Shown here in pieces: positions 31,018 to 41,667 of a stretch of DNA of 64,000 nucleotides. The notes beneath the pieces are model-generated. The model ran no database searches. It saw nothing but the letters and a program-made list of their open reading frames with translations, and was not told the DNA's origin. Each line of letters starts with the position of its first letter. Position 1 is the stretch's first letter. Made by a program: the position numbers and the translations under genes. This stretch comes from Auriscalpium vulgare (Eukaryota > Basidiomycota > Agaricomycetes > Russulales > Auriscalpiaceae), in contig JAHBBC010000003.1 of the NCBI GenBank assembly GCA_019915015.1, positions 806,001-870,000 on the forward strand, written 5' to 3'.

Positions 31018-31212
31018 TCAGAAGAAGACGGCGCCCTGTGTGCTTGCGCTCGCGCTGATGGCTGCCTGCGAGGCGGACTGCGGCTTGGGCCGCGCCGAGG
31101 GCTTGCCGGAGCCCTGGTGGGATGATGAGGAGTTGGAGGCAGCGGGGCGGGAGTCTTTGGAGGCGGGGTAGGAGGTCTGGGAGACCAACTGTGTGGCGAA
31201 GACGGAGCTCAT
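31018..31212 (-). CDS. Very small Ser/Ala-rich protein
   Basis: Single-exon frame of 64 residues (MSSVFATQLVSQTSYPASKD start; STQGAVFF end), rich in Ser, Ala and Lys/Arg-Pro pairs and probably disordered. No family was recognised. Support for a real gene comes from context: a TATATAAG-type TATA element at 31285-31292 on the minus strand, about 75 bp upstream, and a pyrimidine-rich leader directly before the ATG (CTCACCCGCC), as is common in highly expressed basidiomycete genes. It lacks a CaaX end, so it is not a mating pheromone precursor. The frame can be extended upstream to 31383, but that crosses the TATA element. Confidence 0.45.
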   Translation of the reverse strand: MSSVFATQLVSQTSYPASKDSRPAASNSSSSHQGSGKPSARPKPQSASQAAISASASTQGAVFF

Positions 31213-33579
31213 GGCGGGTGAGAGCAGAGAGCGAGTGAGCGAGGGATGCGAGGAGGATGGCGGGACGAGGACGCGCGGCGGGGGCTTATATGGCGGCGCG
31301 CCAACGGAAAGGCTGGCGCGCGCAGAGATGCAACGATGAAGCGCGGCGTTAGGATCAGGACCTGGGACCACAGCACTGGACACTGGGCGGCCGCTGCTGC
31401 GCTGTTAATCCTGGGAAGATCCGGGCTCAGCGGATCGGTAGCTGCTGCCTCTGCTCGCCCGCCCGCCCCCCCGCCCGATGCTCTCCCGATCTTCCCTCGA
31501 CCCTGCGCGCGGCCCTGCATCACCCCGCCTCCGCGACTGCGCGGCGGCCATGAGCGCGAGCACGGCGGGGAACACGGCGCACACGTACTGTTCGCAGTGA
31601 TGGTCATGGAGGAACCCATATGGAGGACGTACGGAACGATCAAGCCCCAATATATTGCCTTGCCTCGGTCGACAACCGTTGCGGGAACACAACATCGCAT
31701 CAGCGGTATGCGAGACCGGAAAACAGGAACAGCCGGCATGACTGTGGCGCCTGGTGAGCGGGAGCCGGCGCTCACCAGCACTTGTTACCTATCTCTCCAG
31801 CGGTAACGGAGCCGTCGATGAGACAGAGAGGCGCTGGCGTCAGGGACCTGCCGACACTGCGCAGAGGCATGAGAGCGTCAGGCAGTCAGTGCAAATCAGT
31901 CTGAGAACACAAACAACTCACCCGGAGCTGAGCAAAGGGGTATCAAGGCCCCCGGCATGGGAGATGCCACAATGAGACCGCCCGCACGTACGTGGATGGC
32001 GTAACCAATACAGCAGTGCACCTGTCGTAGGTAAAGCCCGCGCTATCTGGCTAACGACACAAGATGAATGGACCCGAGCAAAATCATCTGGACAAGATCT
32101 TCCCGGGCGTCAGCTTCGACGTTGTCGCGAACAATAGTGCACGAGGCATCGGAAACGAAGCAGGGTGCTCTTCGGGCTAATGGGGATCAAAACAAATGTA
32201 CCGTATGTCTCAACGTCGCGTAGGATACCGAGCGCTCAATGCGTACGCGCCCATCTGACGCTAACTTATCTTGAGAAACAAGCCTCGCGTAAACGGGGCT
32301 CAAGGCACGTAAGGCATGTGGGTCGAACGTGAGGCTCTCACATCCATCAGGGATTCTACTCGTGCGATACTCATGCAGTCGGCGTGTTACAGCAGTGTGT
32401 CACGTCGTAAGCCTGGATGGTTCAGCCACGTTGTTTCCGCTGATATTGTGATATTGAAATAGGCCTCAGCCAGCACACACGAGGCGCGTTTACGGTTTCC
32501 AGGACATAGCGAATACTTATGCGAGCGGCCCGCCGGGAACGGCTTCGGATACACGGAGAAGTGCACATACAGTACTAGTGATACAGTATCGGTTGTAAAC
32601 TTCAAGTCGGACCTCCGAGGGCCGACGCCTCGGCCAGCACGCGCTGGGAACTCATCACACAGGATTGATCGCTCCAAATGAGTCGGGGACGTGCGAGTGA
32701 GACTGCGGCCAGCCTGCCTCGAGGCGCCGCATCAATTGACCGCCAGTGGCTCTATGGTGGCAAATACTTACCGTTAGTTGCATACATCGATCCTCTCTGG
32801 GTGGCCAGTGGTTAGTAGCTTGCATGTCGAGAGGTGGTTGCCTTGAGGCACGACGACGATGTACCGCGTGCGCATTACTTAGTAGCTCCTGGTTCCACAC
32901 GATGTCAGCTAGCTCCTCGGAAGGCTCTGTCGGCGGAGGCAACGCATCAATGCATCACAAGGGATGTCGTCGGGGGAACTCAACGGCCATCACAAACTGA
33001 CACTAAGACACGCCAGTACTTCGCCCGAACCTTGGCAGGTCCTATTTTCGAGTTCAGCGTGATGCTCATCGACGGCCCTTTCACGTACGCCAGGAGCGCA
33101 GTCTGACTGGGGCCCGAGTCTCTTTGGAGTTTGGGTGGGCTCAGACAAGTCCTACATACATACCTCTACGGCCACCTACTCGACCCCGTCCCACGCCCTT
33201 CAACTATACGCCTCCACAGCGCCGTTTCTTTGATACGAACCGCGAATTCGTTGTGACAGGCGTTAAATGAGGAGAGTTGTACTGCGGCTATACTTGACGT
33301 CGATTGACTGCCGCTCATGCAATCACGCAGGTGCATGAAGGCATGCCAAAGGTGAGTGGATGAGGGGATGCAATGGTGTCCAGCAGGCATTTCATTCAAC
33401 TCCCAATTCGTCACCTCCGGCCACTCCAACAGAAGTAACTGGTAGTTTTCTTAACCGTCAACGGACTACCTGAAGCATGGAGCAAAGGTCCCGCCAGATA
33501 CCTTCAGGGAAACCTCTGTTGAAACTGATCATATGGGGAACTAATAACAACACGTCACACAATATCAACATGGTGGACC
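31213..33579. other. Gene-poor region of about 2.4 kb
   Basis: Apart from the TATA element above, nothing convincing was found. Open frames are short, have no recognisable motifs and do not join across splice consensus. It may hold regulatory DNA or a non-coding transcript. Confidence 0.5.
31285..31292 (-). promoter_or_regulatory. TATA element of the small Ser-rich gene
   Basis: Reads TATAAG in the minus-strand context CCATATAAGCCCC, about 75 bp before the ATG at 31212. Confidence 0.5.
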
Positions 33580-35534
33580 TTACGCAGAAAGTGCTGCTGC
33601 AAGTTGGGCCTGCGCGTAGAAAAAAGCAAAGTCAGGAACGTAGTACATGCTTTGTGACCGATGTGGAAAACGCACCGAGAGAGTCGTGGACGCTGCTGGG
33701 CAACCTTGCCCGGAACCATGCAGGTTCTGAAGCGTGACAAGCGAAGTTTGCAAACGCGTTACGAGCGCGGACGCAGTATTATCCAAAGGAAAGGTGACGT
33801 GTACCGACGGATTGTTGACGGCGAAGCCTGCGTGGACGTTTGCAAGCAATGACTGCGGGAAAGCGGCGCGCGTCAGCAATCAGCATACCAACCAAACAAT
33901 TTGTAGGCTAGCCTGGGTGAACGACTCCTTGTCGGGCGGGCAAGAGCACGGTACTTGCACAGTCTGCCCATTCGAGCCCTTGACGGCACCATCGCAATTC
34001 CCGTTGCCTGTCACGTATGCATCGTCAATGTCTGATCCTGTCACATTGTTCAGACTCACCCTTGGGATTCAATCCTGCCGTGAAGCCGAGGTCAGGCACA
34101 AGGGCTGCAATGGCAGCGTCGCTGGGTGATGTAGCACCACCTGTGCGGACCGGCGGCGCAGCGAGTTTGGAGACGGAAGTGGCAATTTGAGCCAGAGCAG
34201 ACGAGCTGGGTATAACAGTCGACGCCTTCGCCGAGCCAGATGGATTTGCTGCAGCAGTCGAGTGCGCCACAGAAGACGGCTTGTCTTGCACTGCAGTGGA
34301 GGTGGCTAGGGAAGATGGAATGACACTCGGCGGCAGAGGCAGGCCTGCCTGAATGGCCTGCGCCTGAGCATTGAAGGTCGTCGAGACGATAGGGCAACCA
34401 ACTCCAGCTCCATTTAGGTTTTGAAGAGTAATAGATGCGGCGTTGAGCCGTGTGAGTTGCGAGTTAGTCGAGTTATCCAACGGATAAGACAATCCAACTG
34501 AGGGGTTGTTGATAGCGAATCCAGCGTTCGCGTTGGCTGTCAGTTGCTATGTGATTTCGTCAGCGGAGGTAGCTGGGAAAACAGGTCTTTGGCGCAGCAC
34601 TAACCGCGATGTAAGTGTCTTGATCGGGAGGACATGAGCAGGGGATTTTGATTGGCTTTCCATCGGCACCGTCAACAGCACCATCACAATCACCCGAGCC
34701 TGTAGGAAACAGGCAGGCGTCAGAGTTTGTGTGAGAGGCGTGTCTGTGAGGGTAAACCCACCAGTCGGATTGACGCCAGACTGCCAGCCAAGCGGCGGGG
34801 CTACAGCGGCGACCTGTTCCTCCGTGAGAGTCCCAGAGGCAGGTGAAGATTGGGCTGGAGGAGCGCTGGAAGACGACGACGAAGGAGGGGACGAAGGTGG
34901 CGTAGACGAAGGAGTGGAGGATGGTGTCGAAGAAGGGGCAGTCGTCGGCGAGGAAGCGGGAGGGGAGGAAGGAGGTGGAGGTGGAGGGCTGCCGGCAAGA
35001 ATAGCGGCCTGCTGAGCTGCAAATGTGGTAGATGATACTGGGCAGCCAACACCCAGGCCCCTCAGATTCTGCAGCGTTACAGAGGCCGCGCTCAGCCGCG
35101 CTAGCTGCGAGGCAACTGAGTCGTCCTCAGGGAAGCTGATCGGGACAGACGGGTTATTGACGACGAAGCCCGCGGCAACATTTGCGTTGAGTTCCTGATG
35201 GGAAGGTTTGACTCAGTCACAATGGGTGAGAGAGTTCGCGGTGGACACGAACTTGGACAAACAAGGTGCGGTCCGGAGGACAGTCGCATGGTACCTCGAT
35301 GGGCGTTCCATCAGGCTCGTCAACGGCACCGTCACAGTTTCCTGTTCCTGAGACGCACATGGAACGTGTGAGAACGTTCGACCTCAAAGTTCAACATCGC
35401 TGCTCACCCGTAGGGTTGATGCCTGACTCCCAACCGAACTGAGGGATTAGGCTCGGGTCGACATCCCTCTTGGTGGGGCGCGCAGCAGCAGAAAGAGCCA
35501 GTACGAGAGAAACGAGAGCGGAGGAGAGCTTCAT
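33580..35534 (-). CDS. Secreted protein with three tandem Cys-containing modules
   Basis: Eight exons (35534-35408, 35347-35253, 35194-34762, 34699-34605, 34546-34060, 34007-33913, 33852-33676, 33609-33580) encode 512 residues. A signal peptide (MKLSSALVSLVLALSAAA) is followed by a Kex2-like KR. One module of about 110 residues then occurs three times: LGW-x-SG-x-NPTG, GNCDGAVD..DG.PI.VPC.CPPD, then AGF.VNNPSV...FP.D...SQL.RL.A..VTLQNL.G.GVGCP..STTF.AQ. Modules are separated by Ser/Pro/Thr-rich linkers suited to O-glycosylation. Each module carries three conserved cysteines and is encoded around an exon of exactly 95 nt. The third module ends the protein. Similar modules occur in fungal secreted proteins of unknown role; function here is unknown, with a cell-wall or surface protein inferred. 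Confidence 0.85.
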
Positions 35535-36363
35535 TTTTTGAGAACTGAAAAGATTGTTGAGATGACGTTGAATTGGAGTGGCCAAACGAGGGGAGCGCAA
35601 AGGATGGGGAAGCGGCCTGCGGCTTTATGCTCTCGCTGAGGCAAGTGAAGGAAAGACACGGCCGACTCCGTCGGTGGTTCAGCGATGAGAAAGAGAAGTG
35701 GGACGGATGCAAGAGGTGGGGTTTGAACGCCAGCATTTTGGCAGTCTTTTATAGAACAACGAACGAAGGCCAGCCTTGCACACGCACCTCCGGGGTTCCT
35801 GGTTCTTTCTTAGCGCGGCTTTGCGGCATGACAGTCGGTTACCACACCGCCGGCCACGTCGACGATCCGGAGGGAAGATTGCATATTTAGTCGAGGCCGC
35901 CTAGGTGCCGCGGGCCGTCAAGCGTTGTCGGGTTCCATGAGAGCTCGTCCAGTAGAAATACGCTGGGATGGGGACTGCGTTTTCGTGTCCGGATTCTCCG
36001 AGAGTGCACGACGAGTCTACGAATGTCAAAGAAATTGCACCTGATATCTGGGTAACGCGTTTTGATACGTTGGTTGCTGAAGCAGTGGTCATACTTATGC
36101 GAGATCAGAATTTTACTTACAAAACGTTTGGCATGATTCGCCTGTCAAAAGTCTCCCCGTCGGTCAGTGGTCAGGGTTAGCTAGCTGACATTAGAACAAT
36201 ACAGATTGCTCGCTGAAAACAGACAGTAGGCACCCAAGACGTCTCGAGAACACGGGAGGGTCGAAAGGGATGTGAGCCATACAGTTGACATAGCACAGCA
36301 CATAAACCCCTAATACGAAACATAGAGCTGGTCAGACATAGCATATATCCACACAGCACCTTA
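35535..36363. other. Intergenic region
   Basis: About 830 bp: promoter of the secreted-protein gene and 3' region of the ENTH gene. A TATA-like TATAAAAG (minus strand) lies near 35748-35755. No gene was accepted. Confidence 0.5.
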
Positions 36364-38315
36364 TCACAGTAACAAGTCGTCGTCGCCCGAAGGAGCCGAT
36401 GACGACGTCGCGGCCGGCGAAGCAAACGCCCCGAACCCCGAACCAAAAGCCGCCGGCTTCGGCTGCGTGCTCTTCGCCGCTCCCCAAATGCCTGCCTGGA
36501 CCTTCTCCTTCTCGAGGTCCTTGATCGACTTTGCGGGTGCGGCTACCTGTGTGGGCTTGTTGGAGCCCAGCGACATGGACCACAAATCTTCGAAATTCCC
36601 AGAGGATTTCGTCGTCGTGCTGCTCGGGGTCGAGACCGCTGGGGAGGTGACGTTCGAGCGTGGAGGCGGGGATGCCGCCATAATGGGTTGGGTATAATTC
36701 GGCGCGGACGGGGGAGAGGCGTAGGACGGTGGGCGTGCTTGCGAGGCGGGGGAGAGGATGCCACTGGTAGCGAAGAATGGCGGGGGTTGCATAGCGGGCG
36801 CCGGCGCCAGCGCCGGCTGCGCCGCCATAGGTGCCTGTGTCGGCGCCGCCACAGGCGCGGAGGAGCCCAGGAGATCCATGAGGTTAGGTTTTGCGGAGGG
36901 CGGTGCAGCTTGGAAATCGGCAAACTCGTCGTCGCCTTGCAGTCGCGTCAGATGCAATCTTTTGCTCACAGATGAAGCGTCTCACCATCATCTGCAGCGC
37001 TGAGGGATGCCAGTGCCGGCAGCGCCTTCTCGGTCGCCACGGGCTGCACTGCTGTATCATCATCGAAGCCACCCAAAAGGTCAACTTCCTTCACCGGCTC
37101 CGGTACCTTCGCCGCGGGAGTTGGGGCAGTGCTCGAACGTGAGGGAGTGGTGCGTGTCCCAGTTGAGGGTTGTGTAGTGGTTGAGCGACGCGGCGACTCG
37201 TAGTCACCGGCATCATACTCTTCGAACCCTCCTCGGCGCGATGTCTCGTCTCTGAATCCACCACTGCCGCCGCCACCGCTGCCACCGGCGCCATACTCTG
37301 GCCAAATGTTAGCCTCGCTGAATGACAGCGCATAAATTGAAATATACCTCGATCATAGCTGCTAGCGCTGCCTCCATAGCTGCCTCCGTAGTTGCTGAAC
37401 GAGCCGCCCCCACCGGTATCGCTTCCAAAGCCACCGTATCGGCCGCCTCCAGAGGCAAAGCTGAGGCCGTCATTCCCGGTTCCAACGTACTTAGTCCTGT
37501 TGGCCTTGGCCTTTTTGCGCTCCGAGCGAATTTTTTCGACGTCAGAGAGGAGCTCGACCAATTCTCGGGAGCGGTTGCGAACTGATGACATGAGTGAGGC
37601 AAGTTCGCCGACTGCATGAGCATTGCACACCGTTGATTCCCTGGTCCTTTCCCTTGTCATCAATATAGTGGAAGCTGCGCAGCATTTTGATGGTTGAAAC
37701 GTGGGAACGTGCATCGTCGACAACACGCTCGCTGCCGTGCTTCACCAAGTACTCCAGGAGTTGCAGAGCCTGTGCGCTGATCAGCTGGAAACGACACATA
37801 ACGGCCTTGAATAAACGCACTTTGTATATTTGCCTCCATTGTCGAGCCTCCTTCTCCATAAATTGGGCATATATGCAGGGCATGATCTCGTTGAATTGCT
37901 GACTGAAGACACATTAGCGGGCGGAGGTTGGACCTTTACCTGACCTCGTACTTACAAGTTGAAGGTGCTGGGGGCAACCTATCAGACCGCGCGAGGATTC
38001 ACATAAAAGGCACCGACTTACCCTTGCGCAATCTCCTGCATCAAGGTGGAACTCGCACCCCTTCATTCGGGCACCATGAGTCCTTCCTCCATGACCATGG
38101 CCGAAACGACTTACCACGCCTCGTCGTTTGTCGCCTCTCGGACCTTTGCTTCCATCTCGCTAACATTGAGGACGACATTCTTGGCCTGGTCTCGAGGATG
38201 AGGTGGTGCGACGGCCACAAAAAGGGACGTGGCAGACCTGGTTGTACATGCTCTTGATGTCATAGAGCGTGATATTGGAGAGGGTGCTGCTGAGGGACTC
38301 GAGACGATCCTGCAT
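36364..38315 (-). CDS. ENTH-domain clathrin adaptor (epsinR/Ent5-like)
   Basis: Nine exons (38315-38238, 38185-38115, 38060-38022, 37967-37956, 37902-37821, 37769-37631, 37581-37348, 37297-36986, 36935-36364) encode 512 residues. The N-terminal ENTH domain binds phosphoinositides: MYNQAKNVVLNVSEMEAKVREATNDEAWG, QFNEIMPCIYAQF, ALQLLEYLVKHGSERVVDDARSH, FHYIDDKGKDQGINVRNR, RKKAKANRTKYVG. A Gly/Ser/Tyr-rich linker follows, then short motifs of endosomal adaptors: EVDLLGGFDDD (clathrin-box-like), DDEFADFQ and DLWSMSLG (gamma-ear-type acidic Phe motifs). It probably acts in trans-Golgi/endosome traffic with AP-1 or GGA. A 12-nt exon supplies GTFNF inside the domain. It is divergent from the Ser-rich membrane-protein gene across 345 bp. 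Confidence 0.9.
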
Positions 38316-38660
38316 GGCGGAGAGAAGGGGCTGGGCAACGAGTGGCTGGGATCTGACGGTGAGTGCACAGTCGGTGTCGGTGTCCCCATCACCCTGTCAC
38401 GCCATGTGACCGTGACTGGCCCGGGCCGCCAGTGCCGCCCGGAAGCTAAATCAGAAATGCGAGAATGAACTTGGCGTCGACGTCTGTTCCACCGCCATCA
38501 GGCAAGCCGCCGCAGACACGGCCGGGGAGAGCTTGTTCTCTGCTCTCTTGGTCCCGCGCAACTTTCTGGTGCTGCAGACGTCCGCCCGGCCCAAGGTTCG
38601 TTAGCCCATCGTCCTCGACCGGAGGACATATGTCAATGATAGTTCGTATCGGCAGCGGAC
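38316..38660. other. Divergent promoter region
   Basis: Spacer of 345 bp between the ENTH adaptor gene and the Ser-rich membrane-protein gene, presumably a shared promoter. No gene is seen. Confidence 0.5.
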
Positions 38661-41149
38661 ATGCCCTCCCTCCTCGCTCGGTTTCGCTCGCGCACGGTCA
38701 GCCAGCCTGCCCCGCCGTCGCTCCCACCGCTGTCTCCCACAGCCGACACGAACTTCACGACCCCGCCCCCCATCCTTCCCTTCATAACGAACTCCCCTCT
38801 CCAGCGCAAGATCCACCCAGAAGTCAACTCCTTGCTCGAGGAGTTCTCTGCGCAACGCTCTCCTCCTCCCGTGCGGCGTGCGCGATCGGCTGCTCATCTC
38901 CGGCACTCGCACGACGAACCCCCGCTCAGTCCGCTCTCCCCGCCGCCCCCAATCAATTCACCGCCTTCCCTCCATGAGGACGAAAGACATGCACGGCTGT
39001 CTAGCGAGTCAAGCAACGGAGGCGGTAGAAAGCGCTTTCTCCATCGCATCTCCTCCCTGGCTACCGCGGGCGAGTGGTCCACCTTTGGCCGTCTACGGGA
39101 TATGCGCCATGCAGACCTCAATGAAGTTCGCGGGCGTGTATTGGGGAAGGACAAGTCAGGCAGCCTTCGCTCCTCAGCGACTCGCACCCGTTCATCTCGC
39201 CCGTCGACAGGTCATACAGGCAGCACCCGCTCATCGCAGAAGTATGCTGACACGAACAAGGAGAATACCTCCGGCTTCCCACCACTGTCGCTACCGCCTC
39301 TTCCGCACTTCCGTAGACCAAGGGCTAATACCTCGCCCGCAGAGCGCACATCAGCTCGGATCTCTACGCCTGTCGCGGAGCAACTGGGCTTCGACTCGCC
39401 GCGCACTTTCGGGTACCCTACTCCGGCTACGGCAGCTGGTAGCTCCCCCGCATATACTCAACGTCACGACGCTTCCGAAGTGCCTGGAGTCTATTCAGAT
39501 TATTTCACGGTCGATGCACACGGGAGCACCTTTCCGATGAGGTCTGGGGACATGCCAGCATCAGATGTCAACCTTTCCCCAGAGTTCACATTTGGACACG
39601 GTGTCCGCGCATATCGAAGCTTGCCTCGCGTCGAACAGATCTTCTCTAACTCTGCAAGACAGAACCAGGCCGAGCGTTCGAACGATGGGCTTCGGTCGCG
39701 GTCAACCTCTGCTATCCGCCACGGTCGCCGTGCCAGTGCGGATCTCTTCGCGCAGCAGGCCGTCAACATCGCGGCAGGCGTGTCGGCCGCAAGCGACTGG
39801 CCTGCGCGTGTTTCGCGCGAGCTGGTTCTTATGTCCTTGGGCGGCGACAATGCAAACCCATCCCTAGCACCTAGAGGACTTGACAGTCTGGCGCTACAAG
39901 AAAGCAGCGTGTCAAGCACAACACAGGAGTCTGTGGGGCGGCTGTCGAGCTCTTCTCCCTCGCACCCTGTCATACCTCCATTGTCCCCGTCTGTATTTGC
40001 GTCCCTTGGCTCTCCTTCCGACCTCGCCCCTGCATCTTCTCCTAATCTCGCTGCTGTGTCCAGGTCTATCAGCTACGAGCTGCTGAAAGCAGGCGACTCA
40101 CATCCGAATGTGAACCTCCCGAGGACACCGCAGTCGCAAGACCTCAACGCCCCGGTGGCTTCTTCATCCAGGATATCAGAGCCCACAGCAGCCTCGGCAC
40201 TCTTGCCCTCGTTTTCCATTCCCGCACCGCCTCCTAATAGCTTCGCTTCGCCACACTTCTCAAGTCCAACCACGTCTGTGGAATCCCATGGGTCTTCCTT
40301 GAGCCCTCCTCAATACGTCAAAGGCAAGGGAAAGGGTAGAGCGGACGAGGTTGATGCGACAGTCTTGGATCACAATCAGGGACAGAGAGCATCGTTTTCT
40401 CTGCCCGAACCTCGCTGTACGTTGACATCTAGTTTCGAAAAGATGCCAAGATTGCTGATTGTCATCCAGCTCCTCGTCGTCTATCAGGCGTGATACGCAC
40501 TCCGTCTTCTGGTCGCCGCAGACGTGCTATTTTTTCGTCACCTCTGCCAGCCATTCAGTCCCGACCCAACTCTATGGCTTTGTCTCAGTCGTTTCCCGTC
40601 GCTGAGACCGACCACATGGGCGACCTGGGGCCCGCCCCGCGCCCCTCTTCCACGGCGACTGACGGGGATGCCCCTCCACGACGTAGCGTGTCGCAATCGT
40701 CAATTCCGATCAGCGCACTCATCAAGGCGCATGCCCCATCGGTTGGCCGCTCATCGATGTACCACATGCGTGACCCGCACAAGCCGCCTAGGAAACTCGA
40801 GACTGGGTGGGCGTTGCGTTTTCGTGCGGAGGACGAGGAAGGCTCGCCGCGACATGCGTGGCTGTTCTACGTCGCATTCGTCCTATTTCCGCTGTGGTGG
40901 GTTGCTTCATTCTTGCCGACGCCGAAAACGAGGCGGGTTGGCATGGATGCGGAGAAGGTCGTCACACTAGATGACCCTCAAGTTGAGTTCGGTGCGTGTT
41001 CCATTCCGTGTAGCTGTGCGGATGCTAAGGGTGAGCACTGGTGCTGAGCAGATGCGACGTCTTGGCGCAAGCGGTGTCGTATCATGGCGGTTGTATCGCT
41101 TTTCACGTACATTCCCTTCATCATCCTCCTCGCCGTCTTTCTGGATTAA
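38661..41149 (+). CDS. Large Ser-rich protein with C-terminal membrane segments
   Basis: Three exons (38661-40416, 40470-40991, 41052-41149) encode 791 residues. Roughly 680 residues are disordered, Ser/Pro/Arg-rich cytosolic-type sequence with many possible phosphorylation sites. Two hydrophobic segments follow: HAWLFYVAFVLFPLWWVASFLP and IMAVVSLFTYIPFIILLAVFL, the second ending two residues from the C-terminus (LD-stop). Between them lies an Arg-rich linker including WRKRCR. This fits a tail-anchored protein with a hairpin or two-pass end and a long cytosolic N-terminus. Fungal homologues are usually called only serine-rich protein. The function is unknown; a membrane-contact or signalling role is an inference. 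Its 3' neighbour on the same strand is the Trk transporter, 519 bp away. Confidence 0.75.
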
Positions 41150-41667
41150 TCATTCTTTCTTTGAGTTTGGCTTTCTTGGGGCCTGGTTCTGTGTTGTGCC
41201 TGCGTGTTATTCCTTCGTGTTATCCTATCCTCATTATCCTTGTTGTCTTGTTCACGTCTTGATACCCGCAGGCCGTCGCCTGCTTACGGGGGCAGTCTGC
41301 CATGCATTACACGCGATGTCACGATAGAAATGCGGTGCGCTGTGGCCATGAATTGTGGTAGAATGTACAAATATACCTCGATCGATTGGAGATTCGGCAC
41401 GGGCGCCTCTACGCTACTTAACTTTGCTTCCGTCGACATGTCGAGTCGACGTGCGCGCGTCGCGACTGAAGATCCAGTAAATCGACATTGCGCTACTGCG
41501 CATTCCCACGAAATCGACGTTTCAACATGCAGCAAGCGGCATGGCCGGCAGATCAAAACATCATGGATACCTCGAGGATAGCCTGAGGCGTTCTCCGGGC
41601 TGTTCACTCTTCCCTCTTCCCATCTCACGAGAACCCTGGTATGATACCATAGATACCCGCAACCCTC
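41150..41667. other. Intergenic region
   Basis: About 520 bp between two same-strand genes. No gene is seen. Confidence 0.5.

Noticed and set aside
31018..31212. Small gene as a mating pheromone precursor
   Set aside because: It ends AVFF with no cysteine, so it lacks the required CaaX box.
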